Source: Paracoccaceae bacterium (GTDB taxonomy: Bacteria; Pseudomonadota; Alphaproteobacteria; Rhodobacterales; Rhodobacteraceae). From it: a DNA stretch of 64,000 nt. Within the stretch, counting starts at the first letter, position 1, and the number at the start of each line of letters is the position of its first letter. A program made the position numbers and the translations under genes. The notes beneath the pieces were generated by a model, which was given only the letters and a program-made list of their open reading frames with translations, did not search any database and had not been told where the DNA came from. The stretch is from assembly GCA_027489375.1 (NCBI GenBank), contig JAIXZW010000004.1, positions 163,660 to 227,659 on the forward strand, read 5' to 3'. Below, in pieces: positions 53,828-63,071 of this stretch.

Positions 53828-53991
53828 ATGGATTCTGAAATAGAGGTTCTCTCGACTGGCGGCCGCAGCCGGTGGAACCTTAAGTGGCCGGACGAGAAGA
53901 AACGCGGGTTGTTGCAGAGACGCTGAAGCCGGGCGCATCGGTGACCGATGTGGCGAGGCGGCCGGGTTTGAACGGGCGGGCGGATTGCTGA
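53828..53991 (+). pseudogene. IS66-type tnpA remnant, frameshifted
   Basis: The reading MDSEIEVLSTGGRSRWNLKW then PDEKKR breaks, and continues in another frame as VVAETLKPGASVTDVARR, which is the start of the small ORF1 (helix-turn-helix) protein of IS66-family elements. A one-base shift near 53905 and a stop at 53989 end it. No other IS66 genes or inverted repeats are visible, so only a scar remains. Confidence 0.65.
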
Positions 53992-54255
53992 ACCGCCGTT
54001 CGAACAACAGCTTGGCGGATCGAAGTGATCCTTCATTGACAACACGGTACGCTTGGACAGGCCTCTTGAAACTGGGCACAAGATGGCGCACACTTTGCGA
54101 CACAAAGCCAGAGTCACTGGCAGAGTCAGCCGCCACGTGGTTGATTTCATAGGGTGAAATCGGAAATCTGGCGCCCCTACCGCCGGAGCCAACAATCCAG
54201 CAAAGCGTTGATTTCCTTCGGGAAATATTGAGCACCTCGCGGGGTTCAAGGCGTT

Positions 54256-54290
54256 TTGCACAAGGCGTTGCACAAGGCTTGTCACAAAGC
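54256..54290 (+). repeat. Three short direct repeats
   Basis: TTGCACAAGGC at 54256 and 54268, and the variant TTGTCACAAAGC from 54279, follow with a period of 11-12 bases. They lie about 70 bases upstream of the integrase N-terminal fragment and could be binding sites of its recombinase. Confidence 0.45.
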
Positions 54291-54364
54291 CCTGCGCCGC
54301 CCCCGGCAAGAACAGCGCCAGCCCGTGCCCGCCAGACAGCACCTCCAACCCGGAGGAAGTCGAC

Positions 54365-54568
54365 ATGTCGCGCACACAGCCCCATCTCGAAGAGCGCAAG
54401 GCTGGCCTCTATTGGCGCAGGCGCGTTCCCGGGCATGCAAAAAATCGCTTCATACCCGATTTTTTCTGTTTCCCCCTCGGTACCAGGTCCCGTGCAGAAG
54501 CCGCAGGTGTCGCGCATCGGGTAATCTCGAATACCCACCCCACCAACCTCGAAAGAAGGTTCTGGTAG
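54365..54568 (+). pseudogene. N-terminal fragment of a phage-type integrase
   Basis: The frame begins MSRTQPHLEERKAGLYWRRR and goes on with FIPDFFCFPLGTRSRAEA, the usual opening of Rhodobacterales integrases with a DUF6538-type N-terminus. The match fades near 54530, where the opposite-strand fragment begins, so core-binding and catalytic domains are missing here. Confidence 0.6.
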
Positions 54569-54950
54569 GGCTGGCCTTGTTCCGTCCCTTGCCCCGGAAA
54601 CAGAAACGGATTTTCTTCGTCCCCGGGCAGCAGAGCAAGTGGCCGTACGACAGTCAGATAATCCTGGAGCAGACGACTGGCCTCGACCGAGAGTTCGAGG
54701 TCAAGATCGGGATAGCGCTCTCCCCGCATTTTGACGGAGGTCGATGGCACCACGATCGTCGCGCGTTTTCCGGTCCAGCGGATCCAGTCGAGTCTGATTC
54801 CGATCACATTGGCACTTCGGGGCGCGCGGGCGAGAAGGATGTCATGCGCAAGCGCGCACATGACGTCCCGGCGTTCCTCGAGATCGTATTTCTCGACGGG
54901 CTTTGTGGAATTCACGCGCTTCGCGACAGCACGTCGTTGGTCCGATCTTG
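54545..54950 (-). pseudogene. Internal fragment of a tyrosine recombinase on the opposite strand
   Basis: The minus frame reads RRDVMCALAHDILLARAPRS then ANVIGIRLDWIRW, followed by VPSTSVKMRGERYPDLDLEL and ENPFLFPGQ. This is the segment around the first catalytic Arg and the beta-sheet of integrase catalytic domains. The H-x-x-R box and nucleophilic Tyr are absent. With the N-terminal piece at 54365 in the other direction, an inversion at about 54.53 kb may have split one gene. Confidence 0.6.
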
Positions 54951-55335
54951 ACTTCACATCGATCAGAATCCGGTCCGCGACGCCGATGAAGAGACTGATC
55001 CGATCACCCGCGAATTCGCGGAGTTTCGCGATATTGCGTTCCGACATGCCGCCCGCGCTTTCGGCAGTTACCATGCCGAGGAGGAATTCACCGAAACGGT
55101 CTGGCGTTTTGCCCCAAAAGCCGCCGCCGTTGCCCGCGACTTCATGTTCCACCCGCTGCAATCGGTGACGGACGAGGAAGACGGCAGCCTGATCGTGCGC
55201 TTCCACGCCTCGGGGCATCTGGAAATGGCATGGCACCTCTACCTTTGGGGTGACGCGGTCGAGGTGTTGGCCCCCGACCGCCTGCGTGAGATGGTGGCAG
55301 GCTTTCAGCGCGGGGATTTCCCCGCGCTGCCCTGA
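54950..55335 (+). pseudogene. 3' remnant of a WYL-domain regulator gene
   Basis: The frame reads FRDIAFRHAARAFGSYHAEE, then ETVWRFAPKAAAVARDFMFH and DGSLIVRFHASGHLEMAWHL, ending GDFPALP. It aligns residue for residue with the last third of the intact WYL regulator at 61748-62731 (YAARSFGVWQDPDQYGEVVW, DGSLIVRFHAAGWLEMVWHL, ADFSALP). HTH and WYL core are missing; the 5' part has been replaced by the integrase fragment. Confidence 0.8.
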
Positions 55336-55337
55336 GG

Positions 55338-57380
55338 TCAGGCCCCGCGCGTTGCGCGGAGCACGCCCGACGAAGACTGGTCCCACAGGCGCAGATGCCC
55401 CCAGTCTCCCACCGACAGGTCCTTGAAGACCTGTCTAACGAAGCGCCGCGCAAGTCGGTCATCGATCAGATCGGCGATCAAGGCCAACACCACGGCTTCC
55501 GGCGGCACGCCCAAGGCCGATGCAAAGCGCCAGATCTCGCCCGAACCGGCCATCCCGGCCACCGCGTCTTGCTGTGCCCTGTCCAGTTTGTCGATCTCGC
55601 CTGCCAGGAAATCCGGGCAGAGCGCATCCCAGCGCAGGCCAGCGAACATCTGCCGCAGGGCTTCGGGCGGAATATCCCTGCGGAAACTGCCGACATCCTC
55701 ATTCAAACCGGCCCTGACATCGAAATCGAGCATCACACTCATCTTGGAAGTGCGTGGCATGGCTCGGTAACTGGGCTCCGCATATGATGCGGAATAGGCT
55801 GACATTCCCACACCGGCCCGGATACCTCCGCCATGGCGTGCCGCCATCAAAGGCACCTTGCGCTGTTGCGCCATGCCTTCGACGACTTCACCTGCCTCGT
55901 CCACCAGAACCAGACTGGTGCGATGTGTGCAAAGCCCATGTGCCCGCGCCCAATCGTCTGCGGCGTCAGCCCCCAGCAAAGGCAAAGCCAAGGCCGCCGC
56001 ATAGCGCCCGACCGCATCGGCCCCGCGCAACTCCATCGCCGCCGACCAGTCCGCGATGATCTCGACCCCACCGCGCAGCGCCATCACGCGTTCTGGCTGA
56101 CCCGCAACGACCGCACCCTCCACGGCCCCACCGCGGTGGCGCAGGGCGGCGAAGGCCAGCGACAGGCTCGCCGCCACATCATCGCCCGCAGCGTAGAACA
56201 CCTGCCCGCCGGTCATCGCGCAGAGCTGCCCGATGTTCGCGTCCAAGCTGGCCGAGCCGACAAGGATCGCCGATATCCGTGCCTTCGAACCGGCCAGCGC
56301 ATCGACCGTTGCCGACCAGGTCTGCCCGTCTGTCAGCACGAGAATATCCCGCGCCCCGGCGTGCAACGCCGCGTTGACCGCGCCGTCGAGGACCGTCCCG
56401 CCCGACGGCTTTTTCAGCTTCGTCACCAGTCGCGCCGCTGCAGGCCCGGTCTCGACCCCGAGTTCGCCGCAGTCGCTGGCGAACTCCCACAGAGCGATCC
56501 GGTCCGCCCCGCGCAGCCGTCCCAACTCCAGCCGCAAACCGTCGCGGATCGCCTCCCACACGGTCAACCCGCGCGGCCCCGCAGCATGCGATCCGGTTGA
56601 GCCCGAATGATCGACCAGCACCGCCAGATCCAGCGTCCCCGACCCCGCCGCCACCGGCCGCAGATCGACGCGAACCTGCCGCCCGTCCGCCGCCACGCCC
56701 TGACGCACCCCAAACCGCCCGCCCTGCACCACGATCTCGACCGCCGCATCCAGCGTGATCCGCTGCGTGCCGGTCGCCACGCGCCCTGCGAGCAACACCT
56801 GCCCCACATCCGCAATCACAGTCAGACCGGCCTCGTGCCGCACATGCGCGCTCGTCACCAGATCGTCGACCGGAGCCAGCGGAGACGCCCCGTAAAGCTG
56901 CCCCACCGTCACCGGTATCCGCAGGAACGGCCCCGACGCTCCCGCCGACAACGGCACCACCGTCTCGATCTCGACCGTCACCTCGCAGCCCGCGCCCAGA
57001 TTGCCGACCGACAGCCCATGCACCCCGCGCAACACCTCCTCGTGCAGCACGGCCAGCTTGCCCTCGTCCAGCGCGGCCTCGTAATCCTCCCGCGCCTCGG
57101 CTTTCGGCTTGGCAACCGCCACCAGCACGCGGCCATCCACCAGCGCCCTGACCCCCGTCACTACGGCATCGAACCCCACCGGCATCGTCAAGATCGCCTC
57201 GATGGGCCGATCTTCCGCATTCACGAACCGCCGCGAGGTCCGCACCACCGCCAAGCCTGCCACGATCTCGACCGTAATATCAGTCGCCACCAGAGGCACC
57301 GGCGCGGGCTTCCCTCCCGCAAACACCGTCAACCCGTCGTGGATCGTTTCCAATGCATGACCGAAAGCCGTAACGCTCAT
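55338..57380 (-). CDS. VIT and von Willebrand factor A domain protein
   Basis: 680 residues, ATG 57380. The N-terminal VIT domain (about 20-150) includes VRTSRRFVNAEDRPIEAILT and KAEAREDYEAALDEGKLAVL. The VWA domain (about 250-420) keeps the MIDAS metal site DHSGSTGS near 257, GGTVLDGAV near 330 and LTDGQTW near 350. The C-terminal 200 residues are helical. No signal peptide is seen, so it may be cytoplasmic. VIT-VWA proteins act as ring- or adhesion-like scaffolds; in bacteria some occur in stress and defence loci. It is downstream of the MerR gene and probably in one operon with it (3-base gap). Confidence 0.83.
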   Translation of the reverse strand: MSVTAFGHALETIHDGLTVFAGGKPAPVPLVATDITVEIVAGLAVVRTSRRFVNAEDRPIEAILTMPVGFDAVVTGVRALVDGRVLVAVAKPKAEAREDYEAALDEGKLAVLHEEVLRGVHGLSVGNLGAGCEVTVEIETVVPLSAGASGPFLRIPVTVGQLYGASPLAPVDDLVTSAHVRHEAGLTVIADVGQVLLAGRVATGTQRITLDAAVEIVVQGGRFGVRQGVAADGRQVRVDLRPVAAGSGTLDLAVLVDHSGSTGSHAAGPRGLTVWEAIRDGLRLELGRLRGADRIALWEFASDCGELGVETGPAAARLVTKLKKPSGGTVLDGAVNAALHAGARDILVLTDGQTWSATVDALAGSKARISAILVGSASLDANIGQLCAMTGGQVFYAAGDDVAASLSLAFAALRHRGGAVEGAVVAGQPERVMALRGGVEIIADWSAAMELRGADAVGRYAAALALPLLGADAADDWARAHGLCTHRTSLVLVDEAGEVVEGMAQQRKVPLMAARHGGGIRAGVGMSAYSASYAEPSYRAMPRTSKMSVMLDFDVRAGLNEDVGSFRRDIPPEALRQMFAGLRWDALCPDFLAGEIDKLDRAQQDAVAGMAGSGEIWRFASALGVPPEAVVLALIADLIDDRLARRFVRQVFKDLSVGDWGHLRLWDQSSSGVLRATRGA

Positions 57381-57383
57381 TCC

Positions 57384-57728
57384 CTATCCCCTTGCAACAT
57401 AAGCCCGCAGCGCCGCTTCGGCCGCGCCCAGAACCGCTTCGATGTCGATCGCCTCCGGGGAAATTCCCGGATCCACCCGCAATTCAACGCCCCCCGCCTG
57501 AAGGATCGGCACGGCATCGTCGAAGGCCATCAGGACCTTGATCGAGCCGGGCTTCATCCCCATCCGGTGCAGCGCCAGATACCGCTGGCCCTTCAGGACA
57601 TGCGTCTCGTCATAGCCATCCGCGGCGCGCCCCGTCTTTGCCGCCGGGGGCAATATCCCCTCGGCGATCAGAAAGCGGATCTGGCGCGCCGGAACGCCAA
57701 GACGTTCGGCAAGGTCATTCAAGGTCAT
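57384..57728 (-). CDS. MerR-family regulator
   Basis: 114 residues from ATG 57728, six bases after TGGAG; a TTG at 57740 is an alternative. The HTH reads MTLNDLAERLGVPARQIRFL near residues 1-20 with the typical RFLIAEGILPP wing, and KGQRYLALHRMGMKPGSIK follows. No metal-binding cysteines, so it is not a classic metal sensor. It precedes the VIT/VWA gene and probably controls it. Confidence 0.8.
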   Translation of the reverse strand: MTLNDLAERLGVPARQIRFLIAEGILPPAAKTGRAADGYDETHVLKGQRYLALHRMGMKPGSIKVLMAFDDAVPILQAGGVELRVDPGISPEAIDIEAVLGAAEAALRAYVARG

Positions 57729-57937
57729 GTCGGGCTCCAACGAGACATAAAATGTGTCGCGTTTATTAGCCTGTCAAGAGAACGTGACAAAATTCTTGTC
57801 TTGATCGCGAAGCCCGCGCAAGTCCTAACTAAGCGGACGGGGCGACAGATTCTGGCACCCCCGTAATCTATTCATTAACCAAGGGCAGATTCGGCCCGCA
57901 GATTTGCCCCGCGTCACAGTCATTTCAGGAGGCGACC

Positions 57938-59074
57938 TTGCCCCCCTTCCGCTTTATCCATTCCGCCGACCTCCACCTTGGCCGCCGTTTCGGCAGCATG
58001 CCCGAAGACCTGCGAGGCCGTCTGGTCGAGGCGCGGCACAACGCCATCAACGACCTCGTCACCGCCGCGCAATTCCACGAGGCGAACCATATCCTGATCG
58101 CGGGCGATCTGTTCGACAGCGAAACCCCGACCGATCCTGTCTGGCGTCAGGCGCTTGCCGCGATGGGTGCGAACCCCGCGCATCACTGGTGGATCATCCC
58201 CGGCAACCACGACAGCCTTGCCGCGGAATCGCTCTGGTCCCGCTTTCGTGAACAGGCACCCGCCAACGTGCATCTCCTTGACGATGTCGAACCCGTGGAG
58301 ATCGCGCCGAACGTGTTCCTGCTGCCGGCCCCCCTGCCCCGCCGCTATCCGGGCCGCGACCTTACGGCGCATATGCCGGGCTGCGAGACGGACCCCCGCG
58401 CCTTCCGTATCGGCCTTGCCCACGGCTCGGTCCAGAACTTCTCGGAAGAAGGCGCGCGCGCCGAAGACACCATCCCGCCCGACCGCGCCGCCTCTGCGCG
58501 GCTGGACTATCTCGCGCTCGGCGACTGGCACGGGCATGTCCGCGTGGGCGAGAGAACCTGGTATTCCGGCACACCGGAACGCGACGCCTTCACCCATGAC
58601 GGGCGGGGCACCTGCATCTGCGTCACCCTCACCACCCCCGGCGCGCCACCGCAGGTCGAAACCTTTCCGATGGGCCGCTTCGACTGGAGCGACGAGATCC
58701 TTCCCCTCGTCCCCGAACAGAATGCCGCCGCCGCGCTTGCAGCGCTTCTGCCGCCAGACCGCGCCGCCCGCCGTGACCACCTGATGCGCATCCGCGCCAC
58801 GGGCCGCGCAACCCTCGCGCAGCAGGCAGCGCTTGGCGAAGCCGCACGCGAGGTTGCCGCCGACTTCGCCTTCTTCGACCTCGACCTTTCGGCCCTCGCC
58901 ACCGAGATCGAAGCCGCCGACCTCGATGACATCGACCGCGCCGGTGCCCTGCGCCTCGCGGCAGACCGCCTGCGCGATCGCGCCACAGACCCGGCGCTCG
59001 ACGGTGACACCCGCCGCACTTCCGCCGCCGCCCTCAACCGCCTTTACGGCTATCTGCGCGAGGATCGGGAATGA
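57938..59074 (+). CDS. SbcD/Mre11-like metallophosphoesterase
   Basis: 378 residues; start TTG 57938, five bases after AGGAGG. All calcineurin-type motifs are present: FIHSADLHLGRRF near 5, LIAGDLFD near 50, IPGNHDS near 84, LAHGSVQ near 160 and ALGDWHGH near 190. This is a Mn-dependent DNA nuclease family, usually paired with an SMC-like ATPase. The next gene overlaps by ATGA and codes for such a partner. The C-terminal 120 residues are helical and probably bind the ATPase coiled coil. Confidence 0.9.
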   Translation: MPPFRFIHSADLHLGRRFGSMPEDLRGRLVEARHNAINDLVTAAQFHEANHILIAGDLFDSETPTDPVWRQALAAMGANPAHHWWIIPGNHDSLAAESLWSRFREQAPANVHLLDDVEPVEIAPNVFLLPAPLPRRYPGRDLTAHMPGCETDPRAFRIGLAHGSVQNFSEEGARAEDTIPPDRAASARLDYLALGDWHGHVRVGERTWYSGTPERDAFTHDGRGTCICVTLTTPGAPPQVETFPMGRFDWSDEILPLVPEQNAAAALAALLPPDRAARRDHLMRIRATGRATLAQQAALGEAAREVAADFAFFDLDLSALATEIEAADLDDIDRAGALRLAADRLRDRATDPALDGDTRRTSAAALNRLYGYLREDRE

Positions 59075-61668
59075 GACTCCTTTCCATCGAACTCTCCGAT
59101 GTCCGCCGCTTCGTCGATCCCGTCCGCATCGACGGCATCGGCACCGGACTCAACGTGCTGTGCGCGCCCAACGAATTCGGCAAATCCACCCTGTTCGACG
59201 CGCTGCAAGCCCTGTTCTTCCAGCCCCACCGCTCCGCCTCGCGCGAGGTGAAGGCACTTCGCCCGCATGTCGGCGGCTCGCCCTGCGTCACGGTCGAGGT
59301 CGAGCTTCCGACAGGCCGCCATACCTTGTCCAAGCGCTGGCTCGGCAAGGCGCAAGCCAGCGTCCACAGGAACGGCACGCTGATCCATCAGTCGGACGAT
59401 GCCGAAGCCTTCATCGCCTCGCTGGTCCATGCCGAAGGCGAAGGCGGTCCCGCGGGCCTTCTCTGGGTGCGCCAGGGGCTGACGCGGCTCGAAGGCGACA
59501 CCGACAGCACGCGGGACCGTGAAATCGCCAAGGCCGCCCGCCGCAACCTCATAACCTCGGTCACGGGCGAGGTCGAAGCCCTCACCGGCGGTCGCCGCAT
59601 GGACATGGCCTTGGCCCGCGCACGCGACGAACTGGCCCGTTACGTCTCGGCCGCCACGGGCAAGCCCGTAAAAAACGGTCCCCTCGGCGAGGCCGAGACA
59701 CGCGTCGCCACGCTGACCGCCGAAAAGGCACAACTCGAAGCGACGGCACGCCAACTGACTTCGGCCCTGTCCCGCCGCCGCGAGGTGGCAAAGACCCTTG
59801 CCGACCTCACCGCGCCCGAAGCCGCCGAAATGCGCCAGACCCGCCTCGACGAAGCCATCCGCCGAAGCGAAGACGCCCGCCGCCATGCCGACGCCCTCGC
59901 CACCTCGGCCATCGCCCTGCACAGCGCGGAACTCGCGCATACCACCGTGTCCGAACGCCTCTCCGCCTTTCACGGCGCCCGCACCGCGCATGCCAAGGCC
60001 GCGACCGATCTCGCAGCGGGCCAGAGCCATGCGGCCGTGGCACGACAGGCGACAGCGCATGCCGAAGCGGCACTTGCGCCCTGCGCCCCAGCCCTCGTCA
60101 CCGCACGTGCTGCCAAGATTGCCGCCGACGGCCTCCTCGCCGAAGCCAACAGGGCCGAGGCTGCGAAAACTGCGGCCGCACGCCGTGCCGACCTTGCCGC
60201 CCGCCTTGCCAAAGCCCGCGCGGTGATCGCCGACCGTGCGCCCCTTGCCAAAGCGGCAACGACCGGACCCGTTCCGAAAGACATCGACCGTCTGCTCGGC
60301 CTGTCCCAGACCGTCGCCCTCGAACGCGCCCTGCGCGACCGCAGCGCGCCGCAGATCACCTTTCACCACTCCGGCCCCGCCCGCGTCATGACGGGCGGCT
60401 CGGCAGTGCCCGAAATCCCGCTTCCCGTCCTGACTGAAACCCGCTTCGACATGCCCGGCCTGGGCCACTTCGTCCTGAAACCCGCCGCGGCGCATGACAG
60501 CAGCGCCCTCGACCGCGCCGAAGCCGACCTTGCCGCCGCCCTGTCCGGCCTTGGCCTGCCCGATCTCGCCACCGCACAATCCGCAGCCGCCTTGCGTGCC
60601 ACCGCCGCTGCCGCCCTTCGCGACATGGACGCGACCCTTGCCAGCCTTGCCCCGCAAGGCGTCGCATCGCTTGAAGCCGAGCTTGCGGCCCTGCCCGAAA
60701 CGACTCCATTCCGCGCCGACCTGCCCTCCATCGCCGAAGCACAAATGACTGCGGATCACGCGAATATCGCCCTGCAATCCGCTGAATCCGCTCATGAAAC
60801 CGCCCGCACCGAAGCCGAACGCCTGCGCAATGCCGAAGTGCGTGCAACCGTGGCCGCCGATGGCCTTGCAGCGGCGCTCGCACAGGCGGAAACCGCGCTT
60901 GCAGCCTATGGACCCGATCCCGAAACCACGCTTGCCCCGCAACTCGCCGCTGCGACGACGACCCTTGCCGCCGCGCGCGCCAGCCATGCCGGACTTGCCG
61001 CCGCGGCGCCCGACCTGACCGCCGCCCAAGCGGCCCTCGCCCGCGCACACTCCATCGTCGATGCCGCGAATGCCGATATCCAGCGCCTGCAAACCGAACG
61101 GGCCGAACTCGACCTTCTCGTGACCCTGCGCTCGGGCGAAGGGGTTATGGAAGATCTTGCCGACACCGACACCCGCCTTGCAGGCGCAAGGGAAACCCTC
61201 GCCTCCATCGCTTTCGAAGTTGCCGTGCTCAGGGAACTGGCATCCACCCTCGAGGCCGCCCGCAACGAGGCCCGCGACCGCTACTTCGAACCCGTCCTTG
61301 CCGAGTTGCGCCCCCTTCTGCGCATCCTCTGGCCTGACGCCGAATTGCGCTTCGACGGGGAAAGCCTGCTTCCCACCGCACTCGTCCGCGACGGGCGCGA
61401 GGAACCGCTCTCGATCCTCTCGGGCGGCACGCAGGAACAGATCGCCCTCCTCGTGCGGCTCGCCTTCGCCCGCCTTCTGGCGGCCAAGGGCCGCCATGCG
61501 CCGATCATCTTCGACGATGCGCTGGTCTACACCGACGACGACCGTATCGAAAAGATGTTCGACGCCTTGCACGCGCAGGCGGCCGGCCAACAGATCATCG
61601 TGCTGAGTTGCCGCCAAAGGGCGTTCCGTGATCTTGGCGGAACCACCTTGCACCTTGCTCCGCGATAG
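59071..61668 (+). CDS. SbcC/Rad50-like SMC ATPase (YhaN type)
   Basis: 865 residues. The N-terminal Walker A reads APNEFGKSTLFDAL (32-45); the ABC signature LSGGTQEQ is at 783-790 and Walker B IIFDDAL at 812-818, then the D-loop. The middle 600 residues are an Ala-rich coiled coil with no clear zinc hook (the only Cys lie outside a CxxC), which differs from Rad50 and fits the YhaN/SbcC-like group. It should form a DNA-end or DNA-structure-specific nuclease complex with the 57938 protein. AGGA-type codon context and GC-rich third positions are those of the chromosome. Confidence 0.9.
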   Translation: MRLLSIELSDVRRFVDPVRIDGIGTGLNVLCAPNEFGKSTLFDALQALFFQPHRSASREVKALRPHVGGSPCVTVEVELPTGRHTLSKRWLGKAQASVHRNGTLIHQSDDAEAFIASLVHAEGEGGPAGLLWVRQGLTRLEGDTDSTRDREIAKAARRNLITSVTGEVEALTGGRRMDMALARARDELARYVSAATGKPVKNGPLGEAETRVATLTAEKAQLEATARQLTSALSRRREVAKTLADLTAPEAAEMRQTRLDEAIRRSEDARRHADALATSAIALHSAELAHTTVSERLSAFHGARTAHAKAATDLAAGQSHAAVARQATAHAEAALAPCAPALVTARAAKIAADGLLAEANRAEAAKTAAARRADLAARLAKARAVIADRAPLAKAATTGPVPKDIDRLLGLSQTVALERALRDRSAPQITFHHSGPARVMTGGSAVPEIPLPVLTETRFDMPGLGHFVLKPAAAHDSSALDRAEADLAAALSGLGLPDLATAQSAAALRATAAAALRDMDATLASLAPQGVASLEAELAALPETTPFRADLPSIAEAQMTADHANIALQSAESAHETARTEAERLRNAEVRATVAADGLAAALAQAETALAAYGPDPETTLAPQLAAATTTLAAARASHAGLAAAAPDLTAAQAALARAHSIVDAANADIQRLQTERAELDLLVTLRSGEGVMEDLADTDTRLAGARETLASIAFEVAVLRELASTLEAARNEARDRYFEPVLAELRPLLRILWPDAELRFDGESLLPTALVRDGREEPLSILSGGTQEQIALLVRLAFARLLAAKGRHAPIIFDDALVYTDDDRIEKMFDALHAQAAGQQIIVLSCRQRAFRDLGGTTLHLAPR

Positions 61669-61747
61669 CCTGCGCCGCGTCTTGCCGGTCGACAGGCCAG
61701 ACGATGCCCGCTACGCTTTCGGGTGACAAAATCCGGCAGGCCCCGCG

Positions 61748-62731
61748 ATGTCCTTCTCCAAGGCGCAAGACCTCATCCGCCTCGCACAAATCGCCTCGGC
61801 CCGTCGACAGGGCATTTCGCTCGAGGAAATCGCACGGGAATTCGGCGTCTCCCACCGCACGGCGCAGCGCATGACCGAAGCGCTCGAAGCCACCTTCGCC
61901 ACCGTCGAGGCCAACGACGGCCCCGACCGCAAGCGGCGCTGGCGACTGGCCGACCCGCAGCTTGACCGTCTGCAACTGCGCAACGAAACCGGCATCGAGG
62001 CGCTGGAAATCGCCGCCCGCCATGCTGCCGCCGAAAGTCGCCTGCGCCATGCCAAGGCACTTTCCGACCTGCGGCAGGGTCTGCTCGACCGCCTTCCCGC
62101 CCGCAATGCCGCACGGCTCGAAGCCGATGCCGAAGCCGTCCTGACCGCGATGGCCGAAGTCACCCGCCCCGGCCCGAAAGTGCGGATCAATCCCGACATC
62201 CTCGACGCGATCATCGAAGCCCTGCGCGGCCCGTTCCGGCTTCGTGTCCGCTACGGAACGCCGGACGCGCCGTCACGCATTCTCGAACCGCACGGGGTGC
62301 TTCTCGGGCACCGGACCTATCTCGCCGCCCGCGACCCCGCAAAATCCGACGAGATACGCAATTTCCGCATCGACCTGATCCACGCCGCCGAACCGCTCGA
62401 CGAAAGCTTCGCCCTGCAAGAGGGCTTCACCCTTGCCGATTACGCCGCACGCTCCTTCGGCGTCTGGCAAGACCCCGACCAATATGGCGAGGTGGTCTGG
62501 CGCTTCGCCCCCGAAGCCGCCGAACGCGCGGCGGGATTCAGCTTTCACCGCGACCAGCGGCTGGAGCTTCTGGACGACGGCAGCCTGATCGTCCGCTTCC
62601 ATGCGGCGGGCTGGCTCGAGATGGTCTGGCACCTCTATCAATGGGGCGACAAGGTCGAGGTGCTTTTTCCCGAACCCCTCCGCCAGATGGTCGCAAACCA
62701 CCGCCGCGCCGATTTTTCCGCCCTGCCCTGA
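61748..62731 (+). CDS. WYL-domain transcriptional regulator
   Basis: 327 residues. An N-terminal HTH (ISLEEIAREFGVSHRTAQRM near 25-45) is followed by a WYL domain (FRLRVRYGTPDAPSRILEPH near 160, LLGHRTYLAARDPAK near 185) and the C-terminal extension (WCX) up to ADFSALP. WYL regulators sense nucleic acid fragments or nucleotides and control repair and phage-defence genes. It follows the SbcCD-like pair by 79 bases in the same direction, so it may regulate that pair. A truncated paralogue is at 54950-55335. Confidence 0.9.
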   Translation: MSFSKAQDLIRLAQIASARRQGISLEEIAREFGVSHRTAQRMTEALEATFATVEANDGPDRKRRWRLADPQLDRLQLRNETGIEALEIAARHAAAESRLRHAKALSDLRQGLLDRLPARNAARLEADAEAVLTAMAEVTRPGPKVRINPDILDAIIEALRGPFRLRVRYGTPDAPSRILEPHGVLLGHRTYLAARDPAKSDEIRNFRIDLIHAAEPLDESFALQEGFTLADYAARSFGVWQDPDQYGEVVWRFAPEAAERAAGFSFHRDQRLELLDDGSLIVRFHAAGWLEMVWHLYQWGDKVEVLFPEPLRQMVANHRRADFSALP

Positions 62732-63071
62732 CAGACCGCCACGGTCAGCAGGCCATTGCCGATTCCCGCTCTTTGATCTTGGCGGAGCGCAACCCTGACG
62801 GGATTGAAACTCCGCATTAAAACACCCAAACGCGATCCCTGTGGACCAAAGCGCCAAATCGTCAACAATGCAGCGCCATTGTTCCCTTTTTCCATGTCCG
62901 GGAAAAATCCGGATTTAATCGCATCATTTCATTAACTTATATTAATTCCCGGTCGAAACCAACGCAACTCCGCCCACTTGGACGAACGACTTTCGATTAA
63001 CCAATATTGACAAAAGTATGGCCCATCTCCGACTAAAGTGTGGAGGAATTGATTAACCGGGGATTTTCCAA
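62732..63071 (+). promoter_or_regulatory. AT-rich leader of the RTX-type gene
   Basis: 340 bases without a gene, clearly AT-richer than surroundings after 62,880. TTGACA at 63007-63012 may be a -35 element; the -10 region 17-18 bases on is poor. The purine stretch GGAGG lies about 30 bases before the ATG, too far for an ordinary RBS. Confidence 0.4.

Noticed and set aside
53672..54538. 288-codon minus-strand frame in the remnant region
   Set aside because: No domain or RBS; it crosses an IS66 scar and the integrase N-terminal fragment, which read on the plus strand.
59050..61653. 867-codon minus-strand frame opposite the SMC-like ATPase
   Set aside because: Gly-rich shadow of an Ala-rich coiled-coil gene; the plus strand has Walker A, signature and Walker B motifs in order.
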